A stretch of DNA of 64,000 nucleotides, from contig NZ_NETJ01000003.1 in the NCBI RefSeq assembly GCF_002128405.1, positions 558,001 to 622,000 of the forward strand. The letters are read 5' to 3'. How positions within the stretch are numbered: the stretch's first letter is position 1; each line of letters starts with the position of its first letter. The notes under the pieces were generated by a model that worked only from the letters and a program-made list of their open reading frames with translations, was not told where the DNA came from and made no database searches. The stretch is from Gottfriedia solisilvae. GTDB lineage: Bacteria > Bacillota > Bacilli > Bacillales > Bacillaceae_G. Below, piece by piece: positions 1-11,510 of the stretch. A program made the translations under genes and the position numbers.

Positions 1-116
1 TGTCTAATACATCTAGATTATCTTTTCATTAATTAAGAGGACTTAGACAGTTTTAATGGAATGTTTACCTAATTAAAAAAACATTTAACGATGACATAAT
101 ATAGTGAGGTATCATA

Positions 117-1394
117 ATGAACCAGATTCTTTTATATGAATTTCTCAAACTAATGGAAGTGAAAAATTGGAATAAAGCAGATTTAGCGAAACATTCAGGG
201 ATTCATATTAGTGATATCAGTAGAGTTTTTAATAATAAAAAACCTCTATCTTTGCATTATTTGGATGCTCTGACCAAAACATTTGGTCTTGATGAAGGAA
301 CTTTTTATGGATTATATACTCAACTGTGTTTTAATCAAAATCGATACTTAGATAAACGCAGAAGTGTAGCTTTTATTTATAAATGTGCTATTAATGGTTT
401 TAAGGAAGAACTGGAATTTATGATTACGGTTATGTTAGAGGAAAAGTCAAAAACAATTCGCACAAAAAATCTACAAAATTTATTTCAAATCGCTGAAAAG
501 CTATTTTTGGAAGGAAAAGAAAAAGAAGCATTACCTTTGTATGAAATCATTATTCACCATATGCCAGATTCAATATCTGAAGAAGTAGCGATCAGTTATT
601 TTAGAAAGTATTATGTAAATAGATTAACAGAAGAAGGGCCATCTACACTCGTTCATGTTTTAGAATATGTAAGCTATATGCCAGCTGATTTTCAAGAATT
701 AACATTTTTATGGATTACTGCAACTTATTATATGTTAAAAGATTGGGACAAGGTTTTCCATTACGCGAAGCGTCTAGAAAAAATTGCCAAGCTTGATCAA
801 CATTATGGCTATGCTCTCGTTTATCAAGGATTTGCTTTAACAAGATTAAGTCATTCATTAAAAGAAGTATTAAATATAATAGAAAAATATGAAAAGGTGA
901 ATCAATATTTTTCAGACATTGCAATTGGCAATCGATTTGTTGCAAGGATTGATTTTGGTGAATTACAGTATGCTGATGAATATTATGAATGGTTAAAAGA
1001 TAGAGAAGATCTGTCTGTAGGATTACCTAGAATCATAGAGGCATATGTGAAATTGGGAAAATTTGAATGTGCATGTCAGCTATTAAAAAGGCATGAAAAA
1101 GAGATTTTTGAAATGGAGAATAGTTCAAATCTATATCAGCAGCAATTATATTTAGATTACTGCTATGCTACTGCTCTCTTAAAATGTGAAATAGAAGATT
1201 ACGAGAATGGATTAAATGAATTAATTGATGTTGCTATAAAAGTGAAAAATGCTGGAATACTTGAGAAATTTAAAAAATGTCTTCTGGCTATTTGGCATTA
1301 TAGAGGACATTTAACAGATGGCCTAGATGGCAAATATATGCAAATGTTAAGCGATGAAAAAAATAGTGATTACAAAGAAGTTACGCAAGTGTAG
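117..1394 (+). CDS. XRE-type HTH regulator with TPR-like repeats (AimR/RRNPP-like)
   Basis: This is a cytoplasmic DNA-binding regulator of 425 residues. Residues about 5-60 form a Cro/CI-type helix-turn-helix (DLAKHSGIHISDISRVFNN). The rest is all-helical and reads as degenerate TPR-like repeats, the layout of peptide-sensing RRNPP regulators such as AimR, NprR and PlcR. The stretch after the HTH (RRSVAFIYKCAINGFKEELE) resembles the AimR arrangement. The start is supported by GAGG eight bases upstream. A terminator overlaps the stop codon, so the gene is probably monocistronic. The next gene is a secreted protease, a target class often controlled by such regulators. No signal-peptide gene follows within the 148-bp gap. 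The family call is by architecture; the target genes and any ligand are unknown. Confidence 0.75.
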   Translation: MNQILLYEFLKLMEVKNWNKADLAKHSGIHISDISRVFNNKKPLSLHYLDALTKTFGLDEGTFYGLYTQLCFNQNRYLDKRRSVAFIYKCAINGFKEELEFMITVMLEEKSKTIRTKNLQNLFQIAEKLFLEGKEKEALPLYEIIIHHMPDSISEEVAISYFRKYYVNRLTEEGPSTLVHVLEYVSYMPADFQELTFLWITATYYMLKDWDKVFHYAKRLEKIAKLDQHYGYALVYQGFALTRLSHSLKEVLNIIEKYEKVNQYFSDIAIGNRFVARIDFGELQYADEYYEWLKDREDLSVGLPRIIEAYVKLGKFECACQLLKRHEKEIFEMENSSNLYQQQLYLDYCYATALLKCEIEDYENGLNELIDVAIKVKNAGILEKFKKCLLAIWHYRGHLTDGLDGKYMQMLSDEKNSDYKEVTQV

Positions 1395-1416
1395 AGCTGA
1401 TTACAGCTCTTTTTTT
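1393..1416 (+). terminator. Rho-independent terminator overlapping the stop codon
   Basis: A perfect 7-bp stem (AGAGCTG/CAGCTCT) with an ATTA loop is followed by a T run. The stop codon of the HTH-TPR regulator lies in the left foot of the stem. Confidence 0.85.
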
Positions 1417-1542
1417 GTTGGAGTTGTCGAAGTTTGACGAAGAGTTTTTCGGTAATTGATAGAATTTTGAGAAAAATAAATACTGTCAAATCTCCTTATA
1501 ATCAAGTCAGAAAGATAATTAATGCAAGAAGGGGAGAGAAGA

Positions 1543-4500
1543 ATGAATCGTTTTATAAAAGGGACAGCAATATTAACTTTAAGTACTGGAGTTTTATTTA
1601 ACTCAATACCAGTAAAACCGCAACAATCAATTGTAAAAGCAGCTTCAACTGCTTCTATTGAAGAAATCCTTTCAAAATTAACGGTTGAACAACGAGAGGC
1701 TCTTCAAAAATTAAAAGCTACTAGTCAAGAAGGCTTACAATTACCTGATTCGGTAGATTTAGAGAGTACAGATAACTTATCAGTTATTGTTGAGTTTAAA
1801 GACAAACCAGCAAAAGTTGCAGTAATTGAAGAAGCAACAAATGGAAATAGTCTATCTATTTCAGAAGCTGAACAAAATGCAAGAGAAGCACAAGAAACAT
1901 TTAAAAATGACCTTGAATCTATTTATAAAGAAGATTTAAGTGAAAATAAAAATGTATTCAAAATCAAACTAAAGTATAATAGCTCACTAAACGGAGTATC
2001 TATGGAGCTTCCTGCAAATAAAGTGAAGTCATTATTAAAATCAAAAGTTGTAAAAGCAATATGGCCTAATCAGGTTATTAAAGTTGAACCACCTACTAAA
2101 ACAGAAAGCAATACAGAAGCAAAAAAAATAGCAAATGAAGTATTCCCAGGAATTAATCAGTTACATGATGAAGGATTTACTGGAAAAGGGATTAAGGTAG
2201 GTGTAATAGATACTGGTATTGATTACAATCATCCTGATTTAACAGACGCATACAAAGGATACCGTGCACAAAAAGGAGTAGACCCAAAATCCATTTCGCC
2301 AAGCGCAGTAAAAGGATGGGATTTTGTAGATAATGATGCAGATCCAATGGAGACTACATATGATGATTGGAAGAAATCTGGATTAGCAGAAACTGATCCT
2401 CTTACAGGGTCAACTTTTTATACAGAGCATGGTACCCATGTATCTGGTATCATCGCTGGAAATGGAAAAAATAATGCAGATTACGCAGTAACAGGTGTAG
2501 CACCAGACGCTGACCTTTATGTTTATCGTGTTTTGGGAGAATTTGGTTCTGGTTCAACGGAGAGTGTTTTAGGTGGAATTGATAAATCGGTTGCAGATGG
2601 AATGGACGTCATTAATTTATCGCTTGGAAATTCAAGTAATGACCCAGAGAATATTGAAAGTATCGCAGTAAATAATGCTGTGCTTTCAGGTGTAACAGCA
2701 GTTGTAGCTGCTGGAAATGCTGGAGATAGATCGTATACATTAGGTGCTCCAGGAGCTTCAGCTTTAGCGATTACAGTTGGTGCCAACGATACGAAAACTG
2801 AGATTGCAACATCTAAAGGAACTTTCCATGGTACTGTAGATGTTAAAGCAGATATGAAACTATTAGGTAAAGGTTTTGGAGACAATGAAGAGAGTCTTTC
2901 AGGAAGTAATTATTCAATTGTTCAAGTTCCAAATTCCGGCACAGAAGCTGACTATAAATCAATTGATGTAAAAGGTAAGATTGCATTAGTAAACCGCGGA
3001 GTTATTGCACTGGTAGATAAAATAAAATTTGCTAAAAATCATGGTGCAATTGCAGTAATATTAGTCAATAATGTACCAGGTGAAGGATTTATTCCAACAT
3101 ATTTAGGATCAAGCTATGGATTAGTCCCAACATTCTCAATGTCTTATGAGCAAGGAAGTGAACTTACGTCAAAACTTGATACAACTTCACTGTTCTCTTT
3201 TGATGAAATGGGGAAAGTAGTAGACGAAGGTAGCAAATTAGCTTCTTTCAGTTCTCGTGGGCCAGCTCGTATCACATATGATATTAAGCCTGAAGTTACT
3301 GCACCGGGTGTTGCTGTATTCTCAACTGTACCATCTTACATGCATGGGGCTGATCAAGTTGGTAAATATGAATATGCATATGATAATTTGTCTGGTACTT
3401 CAATGGCTACGCCAAATGTAGCTGGTGTTGCAGCATTATTATTACAAGCAAATCCAAACTTAACTCCTGCACAAATTAAAGAAACATTAATGAACACAGC
3501 AGATCCTTTAAATGGAAATTATAGTGTTTTTGAAACTGGAGCTGGTCAAGTAGATCCATATGAAGCAATTCATTCAAAAACAAGAATTGAAATAATGGAT
3601 GAGACAAAAGGTAGTTATGATAAAAAAGGAAATCTAAAAACGATTAAAGACTTAACAGGCGCACTTTCATTCGGGGTATTTGCTCCAGCTGGAACAAATA
3701 TTAGCGATCAACGCTCATTGAACATCTATAACAATAGTAATCAAGCAAAAACATATGATGTAAAAGTTAGTTTCCAAACAGAGCGTCGAGGGTCGTTAGA
3801 TGCTGATGATAATGGGGTAATGATTGTTACAGATAAATCAATTAAAGTTGATGCCAATTCGAAAAAGAAATCAACTGTTGCCATTACAGTTCCGAAATCA
3901 GCAAAATTAGGTATTTACGAAGGATTTGTAACATATACAAATCAAAATAATCCAGATGAAACGTTCCAAGTTCCTTTTGCAATTAAAACAGTTGAAGAAG
4001 GAATTAATTCACTTACGATGAGTCCACAAGCATTTACTCAAGTATTTGATTCAGCTTATAGTGGTCAGTTAATTTATACAAATGCAATAATGAGTATCAA
4101 ATCTCATATGCGCACACTTGATGTTGTGCTTGTAGATGGTAATACAGGAAAAGATTTAGGTTTTGTTGGTACGATTAATGGCTTAGGAATGGATGAAAAT
4201 ATTACTTATGGTATTTCTAAAATATTTAATGGATATTACTACAAGTTTACTGGTGATGATGATCAACCAATTGCATATAATCAAGATTTAGCAAAACCTG
4301 GTTATTATAAGCTAAAGATTATTGGTACAAATGATGCAGGAAAAACATTCTCACAAGATGCACCTTTCTATTTTGACAACACCGCACCGAAAATGACAGT
4401 AAATAGTTCTGATGTAGTTGAATATAAGAACGGTCAAACAAGTGTCACAATTTCTGGATCTGTTTATGATAAAGAAACGGAAGAAATGCATAAGCTTGGA

Positions 4501-5706
4501 ATGAGTTTTAACCAAGGAAGTACAAAAGTATATTATCAAGATCAATTAGGTGGAAGAGCGGTTTCTGTGCCTGTAAATCCAGATGGTACGTTCACGGCTA
4601 CGATTCCGACAAACCCAACAAGGGCTATGTTACTATCATTCTATTCTATGGATGCAGCTTCGAATAAAACGTTTAAAGAAGGTAGAGAGATTTTTGTAAC
4701 ACGCGATGATGTTACATATGGTTTTATACAACCTGAAAAACGTACTGCAAAGATGGGTGAAACAGCTCATGCAACGTTGACTTTAAATAAAGCTAGTGGT
4801 GTAAAACAAGTTGTGTATAAATTCTATCATTATACAAATGTGGCAACGATGAACATTACACCACACTCTAGCGTTGCAGATAAAGTAAACGTTACTGTTA
4901 CAGATAAAGCAATTAGTAGTGGTTCAAATACTTCTGAAGCAACGGTAACAATTACATCAAAAGATGGGGTTACACCTTTAGCTGGAGAATTAAAACTAGC
5001 AGACGTAGAATTTAAAATGGGAAATGTGTATACGCCATTTCCAGCTATGTTCCCGGCTTATATGTCGAGTGTTACAGTTACAGATACGAATAATACATCA
5101 AAAGTAGTTCCAAGTGGAAACCCATCGATTTTCTACATGGAAAATACGAGTTCATTATTTCGTGGAAGTAAAGGTGCCGAGGCTTTCTTAGGTCCAACTG
5201 GATCCGCAACACAATCAATTGATTATTCAAAATTAGGCGTTAACGTAAAAGCAACAAGTTCAAATGGAACAGTTTACAATGGGAAAAACAATTCTTCAGT
5301 TGTTTTCGAAATCCCAAATTTACCATTAACTGACGATCAATATGAGTTTACAATTGATTTCCCAGGACACTTTACAGTTCACAAAGACTTTACTATTGGA
5401 TTCCATGAAGATGGAAAAGTCACGAATCAAAATCTTTACTATAAATTAAATCCAGCAATCGCAGGGGATGTAAATAAAGATGATGTAATTGATGTATTGG
5501 ATGCGATCTATTTACAAACTTATTGGGGAACGAATAAACGAGCAGCGGATATCAACTTTGATGGTGTTGTTGATGTAAAAGACATGGCATTTGTAGAAAA
5601 GAATTATTTAATGCAAAATCCTACAATTAACAATGCGCCAACGCCTAAGAAAAAATATAAATCACAGACATTAGAAACTGTGAAAAGTTCACTTGGGATT
5701 CAATAA
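1543..5706 (+). CDS. Secreted Vpr-type subtilisin-like serine protease with PA and dockerin-like domains
   Basis: This is a large extracellular S8 peptidase of 1387 residues. A start at 1543 is chosen because GGGGAGAGAAG lies just upstream; a more distal in-frame ATG at 1522 would put that site inside the gene. The order is signal peptide (about 1-34), I9-like propeptide (about 75-183), catalytic domain with Asp223 (VIDTGIDYNHPDL), His296 (EHGTHVSG) and Ser620 (SGTSMATPNVAG), and a PA insert (about 456-543). A long Fn3-like beta region follows. Residues about 1307-1358 carry two Ca-binding loops (DVNKDDVIDVLD, DINFDGVVDVKD) of dockerin type. B. subtilis Vpr is about 800 residues, so the C-terminal half is extra. 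No sortase or S-layer anchor is visible. The protease call is firm; the role of the dockerin-like end is unknown. Confidence 0.92.
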   Translation: MNRFIKGTAILTLSTGVLFNSIPVKPQQSIVKAASTASIEEILSKLTVEQREALQKLKATSQEGLQLPDSVDLESTDNLSVIVEFKDKPAKVAVIEEATNGNSLSISEAEQNAREAQETFKNDLESIYKEDLSENKNVFKIKLKYNSSLNGVSMELPANKVKSLLKSKVVKAIWPNQVIKVEPPTKTESNTEAKKIANEVFPGINQLHDEGFTGKGIKVGVIDTGIDYNHPDLTDAYKGYRAQKGVDPKSISPSAVKGWDFVDNDADPMETTYDDWKKSGLAETDPLTGSTFYTEHGTHVSGIIAGNGKNNADYAVTGVAPDADLYVYRVLGEFGSGSTESVLGGIDKSVADGMDVINLSLGNSSNDPENIESIAVNNAVLSGVTAVVAAGNAGDRSYTLGAPGASALAITVGANDTKTEIATSKGTFHGTVDVKADMKLLGKGFGDNEESLSGSNYSIVQVPNSGTEADYKSIDVKGKIALVNRGVIALVDKIKFAKNHGAIAVILVNNVPGEGFIPTYLGSSYGLVPTFSMSYEQGSELTSKLDTTSLFSFDEMGKVVDEGSKLASFSSRGPARITYDIKPEVTAPGVAVFSTVPSYMHGADQVGKYEYAYDNLSGTSMATPNVAGVAALLLQANPNLTPAQIKETLMNTADPLNGNYSVFETGAGQVDPYEAIHSKTRIEIMDETKGSYDKKGNLKTIKDLTGALSFGVFAPAGTNISDQRSLNIYNNSNQAKTYDVKVSFQTERRGSLDADDNGVMIVTDKSIKVDANSKKKSTVAITVPKSAKLGIYEGFVTYTNQNNPDETFQVPFAIKTVEEGINSLTMSPQAFTQVFDSAYSGQLIYTNAIMSIKSHMRTLDVVLVDGNTGKDLGFVGTINGLGMDENITYGISKIFNGYYYKFTGDDDQPIAYNQDLAKPGYYKLKIIGTNDAGKTFSQDAPFYFDNTAPKMTVNSSDVVEYKNGQTSVTISGSVYDKETEEMHKLGMSFNQGSTKVYYQDQLGGRAVSVPVNPDGTFTATIPTNPTRAMLLSFYSMDAASNKTFKEGREIFVTRDDVTYGFIQPEKRTAKMGETAHATLTLNKASGVKQVVYKFYHYTNVATMNITPHSSVADKVNVTVTDKAISSGSNTSEATVTITSKDGVTPLAGELKLADVEFKMGNVYTPFPAMFPAYMSSVTVTDTNNTSKVVPSGNPSIFYMENTSSLFRGSKGAEAFLGPTGSATQSIDYSKLGVNVKATSSNGTVYNGKNNSSVVFEIPNLPLTDDQYEFTIDFPGHFTVHKDFTIGFHEDGKVTNQNLYYKLNPAIAGDVNKDDVIDVLDAIYLQTYWGTNKRAADINFDGVVDVKDMAFVEKNYLMQNPTINNAPTPKKKYKSQTLETVKSSLGIQ

Positions 5707-5714
5707 AAGATCAG

Positions 5715-5747
5715 GAACAACTACTAATCATGTAGTTGTTCTTTTTT
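5715..5747 (+). terminator. Rho-independent terminator of the subtilase gene
   Basis: A 10-bp perfect stem (GAACAACTAC/GTAGTTGTTC) with a 7-nt loop and a T run starts eight bases after the stop codon. Confidence 0.9.
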
Positions 5748-5933
5748 ATTTCAATGATCATTCATGACAATTGGTTTTGAAAAAAGTTCCAAATTGAACC
5801 AGAAATTGAAATTTATGTATATCACTTTAGACAATCGTAAACCATAAGTTTAGTAAATTGACATCTAACAATTTTGACCTGATTCTTTTCTATTAGAAAT
5901 TCGGTCAACATTCAATTGGATAAGGAGAACTAT

Positions 5934-7670
5934 ATGAGGAAGACAATTGCTGATTTATTAATCGAATCTTTACTGCAAGCAGGTGTTAAACGAATTTATG
6001 GTATAGTGGGAGACTCACTTAATGCAGTTTTGGATTCCATTCGAAAATCTAAAAAAATAGAGTGGATTTCAGTTAGACATGAGGAAGTTGCTGCTTTTGC
6101 AGCTGGTTCAGATGCTTTATTAAGCGGAAGTATTGCTGTATGTGCAGGAAGTAGTGGACCTGGAAATCTCCATTTAATTAATGGACTGTATGACTGCCAT
6201 CGAAGTCGTATACCAGTTCTTGCAATTGCAGCACATATACCTAGTGTTGAAACTGGTGGGGAGTATTTTCAACAAACAAATCCTGAGCAATTATTTAAAG
6301 AATGTAGTCATTATTGTGAGACAGTCACAAGGCCAGAGCATATGCCTCGCTTGGCTACGATTGCAATGCAACATGCCATATCTCGTAAAGGGGTGTCAGT
6401 ACTTGTTTTGCCAGGTGATATTGCAGCACTAGAAGATAAGGAATCGATCCCGGAACAAGTGATTCATGTTACGACACCTGTCATTAGGCCATCTAAACTA
6501 GAGTTAGAACGACTAGCAGACTATTTAAATGAAGATAAAAAAATTACACTACTTTGCGGAGCAGGATGTGAGGGTGCGCATTCACTTTTAATGCAGCTTT
6601 GTGAAAAGTTAAAATCTCCGATGGTAATTGCACTTAGAGGGAAAGAGCATCTTGAATATGACAATCCATATAATGCCGGGTTAACTGGATTAATTGGTTA
6701 TTCATCTGGATATCATGCCATTATGGATGCTGATATATTGTTAATGCTTGGAACAGATTTTCCATACAGACAGTTTTATCCAAAGGATGCAATCATCTTA
6801 CAAGTAGATATAAGAGCAGAGCATCTAGGAAGAAGAGCAATGGTTACCTATGGTTTATGCGGTGATGTGTCTGAGACAATACAATCATTATTACCTCTAT
6901 TAAAAGGAGAGCGAGATTCAGACCATTTAAATAAGTATGTATCTGCATATGAAAATGTACGAAAAGATTTAGATAGTTTTGCAATTGGTAAACCAGGACG
7001 GAAGCCCATACATCCACAATATTTAACAAAGGTAATTAGCGACCTAGCAAGTGAAGATGCAATCTTTACATGTGATGTTGGTACGCCTACGCTTTGGTCT
7101 GCAAGATATCTACGTATGAATGGTAAAAGAAGATTACTTGGTTCGTTTAATCATGGGACAATGGCAAATGCACTACCTCAAGCGCTTGGTGCTCAAGTTG
7201 CAAAGTCGTCAAATCAAGTGATTGCTTTATGTGGAGATGGTGGATTGTCCATGCTAATGGGAGATTTATTAACATTACATCAGCATCACTTGCCAGTAAA
7301 AGTAATCGTTTTTAATAACAGTGCTCTAAGTTTTGTAGAACTTGAAATGAAAGCAGCTGGATATTTAGAGACAGGAACTAGTCTATCAAATCCTAATTTT
7401 GCAAATGTTGCTTTGGCAATGGGAATTGAAGGCATTCGTGTTGAGGATCCGGCTGAATTACAATCTGCATTACAACGTGCCTTTGATCATAATGGACCAT
7501 TTTTGGTAGATGTAGTTGTAAATCGTCAAGAGTTAGCTATGCCGCCAAAAGTAACCTTAGAGCAAGCACATGGTTTTACATTATGGACGCTTAAAGCTGT
7601 TTTAAACGGTCATGCAGATGATGTCATAGATCTTGCGAAAACGAATTTATTAGATCGCTTTCATTTATAG
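5934..7670 (+). CDS. ydaP: TPP-dependent pyruvate oxidase-like enzyme (YdaP/PoxB type)
   Basis: This thiamine-pyrophosphate enzyme has 578 residues and three classic domains. The N-terminal pyrimidine-binding domain contains YGIVGDSLNAVLDS and the catalytic Glu region RHEEVAAFAAG. A central domain contains TPVIRPSKLELERLADYL, and the C-terminal PP-binding domain has the GDG...NN motif (GDGGLSMLMGDLL to IVFNN). Overall similarity is to B. subtilis YdaP and E. coli PoxB, which convert pyruvate to acetate and CO2 at the membrane. Acetolactate synthase is less likely because the domain details follow YdaP. The ATG at 5934 has AAGGAG eight bases upstream; the TTG at 5916 has none. The gene stands alone between terminators. 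The substrate is inferred from family membership only. Confidence 0.85.
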   Translation: MRKTIADLLIESLLQAGVKRIYGIVGDSLNAVLDSIRKSKKIEWISVRHEEVAAFAAGSDALLSGSIAVCAGSSGPGNLHLINGLYDCHRSRIPVLAIAAHIPSVETGGEYFQQTNPEQLFKECSHYCETVTRPEHMPRLATIAMQHAISRKGVSVLVLPGDIAALEDKESIPEQVIHVTTPVIRPSKLELERLADYLNEDKKITLLCGAGCEGAHSLLMQLCEKLKSPMVIALRGKEHLEYDNPYNAGLTGLIGYSSGYHAIMDADILLMLGTDFPYRQFYPKDAIILQVDIRAEHLGRRAMVTYGLCGDVSETIQSLLPLLKGERDSDHLNKYVSAYENVRKDLDSFAIGKPGRKPIHPQYLTKVISDLASEDAIFTCDVGTPTLWSARYLRMNGKRRLLGSFNHGTMANALPQALGAQVAKSSNQVIALCGDGGLSMLMGDLLTLHQHHLPVKVIVFNNSALSFVELEMKAAGYLETGTSLSNPNFANVALAMGIEGIRVEDPAELQSALQRAFDHNGPFLVDVVVNRQELAMPPKVTLEQAHGFTLWTLKAVLNGHADDVIDLAKTNLLDRFHL

Positions 7671-7684
7671 AAAAGAATCTTTTT

Positions 7685-7715
7685 GACTGTCTAATAAACT
7701 TTAGACAGTCTTTTT
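7685..7715 (+). terminator. Rho-independent terminator after ydaP-like gene
   Basis: A 9-bp stem (GACTGTCTA/TAGACAGTC) is followed by TTTTT, 14 bases after the stop codon. Confidence 0.85.
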
Positions 7716-7736
7716 CATTTGTTGAAAAATTGAATT

Positions 7737-7773
7737 AAAAAAAGCCGATTTCCTTTTCTTAGGAAACCGGCTT
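7737..7773 (-). terminator. Rho-independent terminator of the bacillolysin gene
   Basis: Read on the minus strand, a 12-bp stem with one mismatch (AAGCCGGTTTCC/GGAAATCGGCTT) is followed by seven T. It lies 55 bases past the protease stop codon. Confidence 0.85.
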
Positions 7774-7827
7774 CACTTTATAGAGAAGGGGAAGTATGCA
7801 TTCTTTTGGATTTTACATTAAATAATA

Positions 7828-9567
<1,740 letters not shown>

Positions 9568-9632
9568 TTACATTGTTCAAACAATTTTTAATATTAGGAA
9601 TATTGTAAAAGTATGTCGTAAAACAGATACAT

Positions 9633-9646
9633 TTTACATGTGTAAA
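9633..9646. promoter_or_regulatory. Inverted repeat upstream of the bacillolysin gene
   Basis: TTTACA-TG-TGTAAA has perfect 6-bp arms about 123 bases upstream of the protease start codon. The position suits an operator, but no known regulator motif is matched. The remaining roughly 500 bp to 10161 are A+T-rich, with no other supported feature. Confidence 0.3.
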
Positions 9647-10161
9647 TTGTTTCATCCCTTAAATAGTCACGAAATAGAAAAGGTTAATTTGGAATACTTG
9701 AGCAATTAGTTCTATTTTAAAGGGGGGTAATACACAAGTGATATATCAGTGAGTACAATAGAGGTACTATTAAAAATGGTAATAATTTACCAATTAAAAA
9801 TAGTTAATATAAATTGAAGATATGATATTTAGACAGTTTCAGTATTTGAAATCTCTAAAATCTACAATTTTTGCAAATGGGTAAGTACAGTTAGCATGCT
9901 ATTTATTACTTTCACATCTAGTAATCGCTTTTTGTTTGGAAAGTATTTACTAGAAGTTAATTATAAAATCTTAAAATCTTAAAATAAGAGTTAGATCAAT
10001 TTTAGTAGAATAAATCCAAATTTTAATTTATTAAATGATTAAGTCCACTAATTAGTAGATTCGCCGTTTCTAAACATTTTTAACATCATAGATTACAAAG
10101 AGATGATAGATGATTGTTCGTTTTTATTTTTGTTTCATGTGAATGAAAGGAGTGGTCTACA

Positions 10162-11337
10162 ATTAAAATTGCATTAATTTGTACAGAAATGTTTCCTGTA
10201 CCTCCTGTTGGTGGAGGGGCAATACAAGTACTAATTGATGGTGTTACACCTCACTTAAATGCCCACCATGAATTGACTATTTTCGGAATTACACATCCCG
10301 ATCTACCAGAACGGGGAGTCGTGAATGGGGTTGAATATATCCGTGTACCAAAACAGAATTATGTATTTAATATAGGAATTGAACTTTCTAAAAAGAGAGA
10401 GAAACATGAAGTGTACGATTTAGTCCATGTTTTTAACCGGCCTCGTGATTTACTAGTTTATAAGAATTCCATGCCAGAGAGTCGCTTCGTTTTAAGTCTC
10501 CATAATGAAATGTTTAAAGAAGGTAAAATTTCCTTCGAGATGGGGAATTTAGTGATTCAAGCAGTAGATCGAATCATGACAATTAGTGAATATATAGGAC
10601 AAACAGTCATTGAACGCTTTCCACACGCCAAAAATAAAATCAAAGCTGTTTATTCTGGCATCGATTTGAAAAGGTATAAACCTTATTGGGATAAAGAAGT
10701 ACAGGAGAAAAGAAAAGAGTTAAGACAAAAATATGGGGTAGAAGATAAAAAAGTTGTTTTATTCGTTGGACGATTGAGTGCAGTAAAAGGTCCAGATGTT
10801 TTAATTGAAGCAATGAAGAAAGTAATTAATAAATATAGTAATTCTGTACTAGTCATAGTTGGGAGTAAATGGTTCAGTGAAGATCGAATAGATGAATATG
10901 GTTTGAAAATTAGAGAACAAGCTGAATCATTAGGTAAGGATAAAGTGATTTTTACTGGATTTGTTCCACCAAATGACATTCCAACACATTTTTTAATTGG
11001 AGATGTTTTTGTGTGCAGCTCACAATGGCAAGAACCTTTAGCAAGGGTTCATTATGAAGCGATGGGGACAGGCTTACCAATCATTACTACAAACAGAGGT
11101 GGAAATGCAGAAATTATCGAGCATATGAAAAATGGCTATGTAATAGATGATTACACAAACTCGGATGCTTTTGTTGAAGCCATTTTGTTCTTATTTTCAA
11201 ATCTGGAAGCAAAAAATAAATTGGCAAAAGAAGGACGAGCTTTCGTGGAATCCAACTTTGAATTTTCGCATGTATCTCAGCGGTTAGAAAATTTGTATAC
11301 TGCTGCGATCAATCATCATAAAGAAGCAGAAGTCTAG
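10162..11337 (+). CDS. GT4 glycosyltransferase, CotSA/YtcC-like, with probable AUU start
   Basis: This retaining GT-B glycosyltransferase has 391 residues if it starts at 10162. The N-terminal Rossmann half begins IKIALICTE-(F)PVPPVGGGA. The C-terminal half carries VVLFVGRLSAVKGPDVLIEA and the donor-site region EPLARVHYEAMGTGLP. It aligns along its length with the paralogue at 18865-20604, whose start MKILMVCTENLPVPP matches IKIALICTEMFPVPP here. The only codon with a proper ribosome site (AAAGGAG, 9-nt spacing) and in register with that alignment is ATT at 10162. The first in-frame ATG (10189) cuts off the first beta strand. The likely role is sugar transfer onto the spore coat or crust, inferred from the neighbouring gerA and cotS genes. 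Confidence 0.88.
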   Translation: MKIALICTEMFPVPPVGGGAIQVLIDGVTPHLNAHHELTIFGITHPDLPERGVVNGVEYIRVPKQNYVFNIGIELSKKREKHEVYDLVHVFNRPRDLLVYKNSMPESRFVLSLHNEMFKEGKISFEMGNLVIQAVDRIMTISEYIGQTVIERFPHAKNKIKAVYSGIDLKRYKPYWDKEVQEKRKELRQKYGVEDKKVVLFVGRLSAVKGPDVLIEAMKKVINKYSNSVLVIVGSKWFSEDRIDEYGLKIREQAESLGKDKVIFTGFVPPNDIPTHFLIGDVFVCSSQWQEPLARVHYEAMGTGLPIITTNRGGNAEIIEHMKNGYVIDDYTNSDAFVEAILFLFSNLEAKNKLAKEGRAFVESNFEFSHVSQRLENLYTAAINHHKEAEV

Positions 11338-11460
11338 GAGACAGTTTTTGCAGTTGTAAAAACTCATTAAAACTTTTAGTATAAAAAATATTAATAAAGT
11401 ATAAAATAATCATTCAATTGAATTGGATAGAATTAAATTTCATCCTCCTTGGAATGATTT

Positions 11461-11503
11461 AAAGCTCAAACATCTAACCATTAGAGTTTGAGCTTTTTTA
11501 TTT
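11461..11503 (+). terminator. Rho-independent terminator downstream of the GT4 gene
   Basis: An 11-bp perfect stem (AAAGCTCAAAC/GTTTGAGCTTT) is followed by T-rich sequence. It lies 124 bases after the glycosyltransferase stop and faces the convergent ger operon. Confidence 0.8.
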
Positions 11504-11510
11504 TGGATTT

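Noticed and set aside
2523-2885. 120-codon antisense ORF inside the subtilase gene
   Set aside because: It lies wholly within the conserved catalytic domain coding region and has no ribosome site; its open frame reflects the codon pattern of the real gene.
10087-10095. CATAGATTA as a sigma-K -10 for the AUU-start glycosyltransferase
   Set aside because: The -10 fits, but no AC lies at the required 15-17 nt upstream, so support is too weak.
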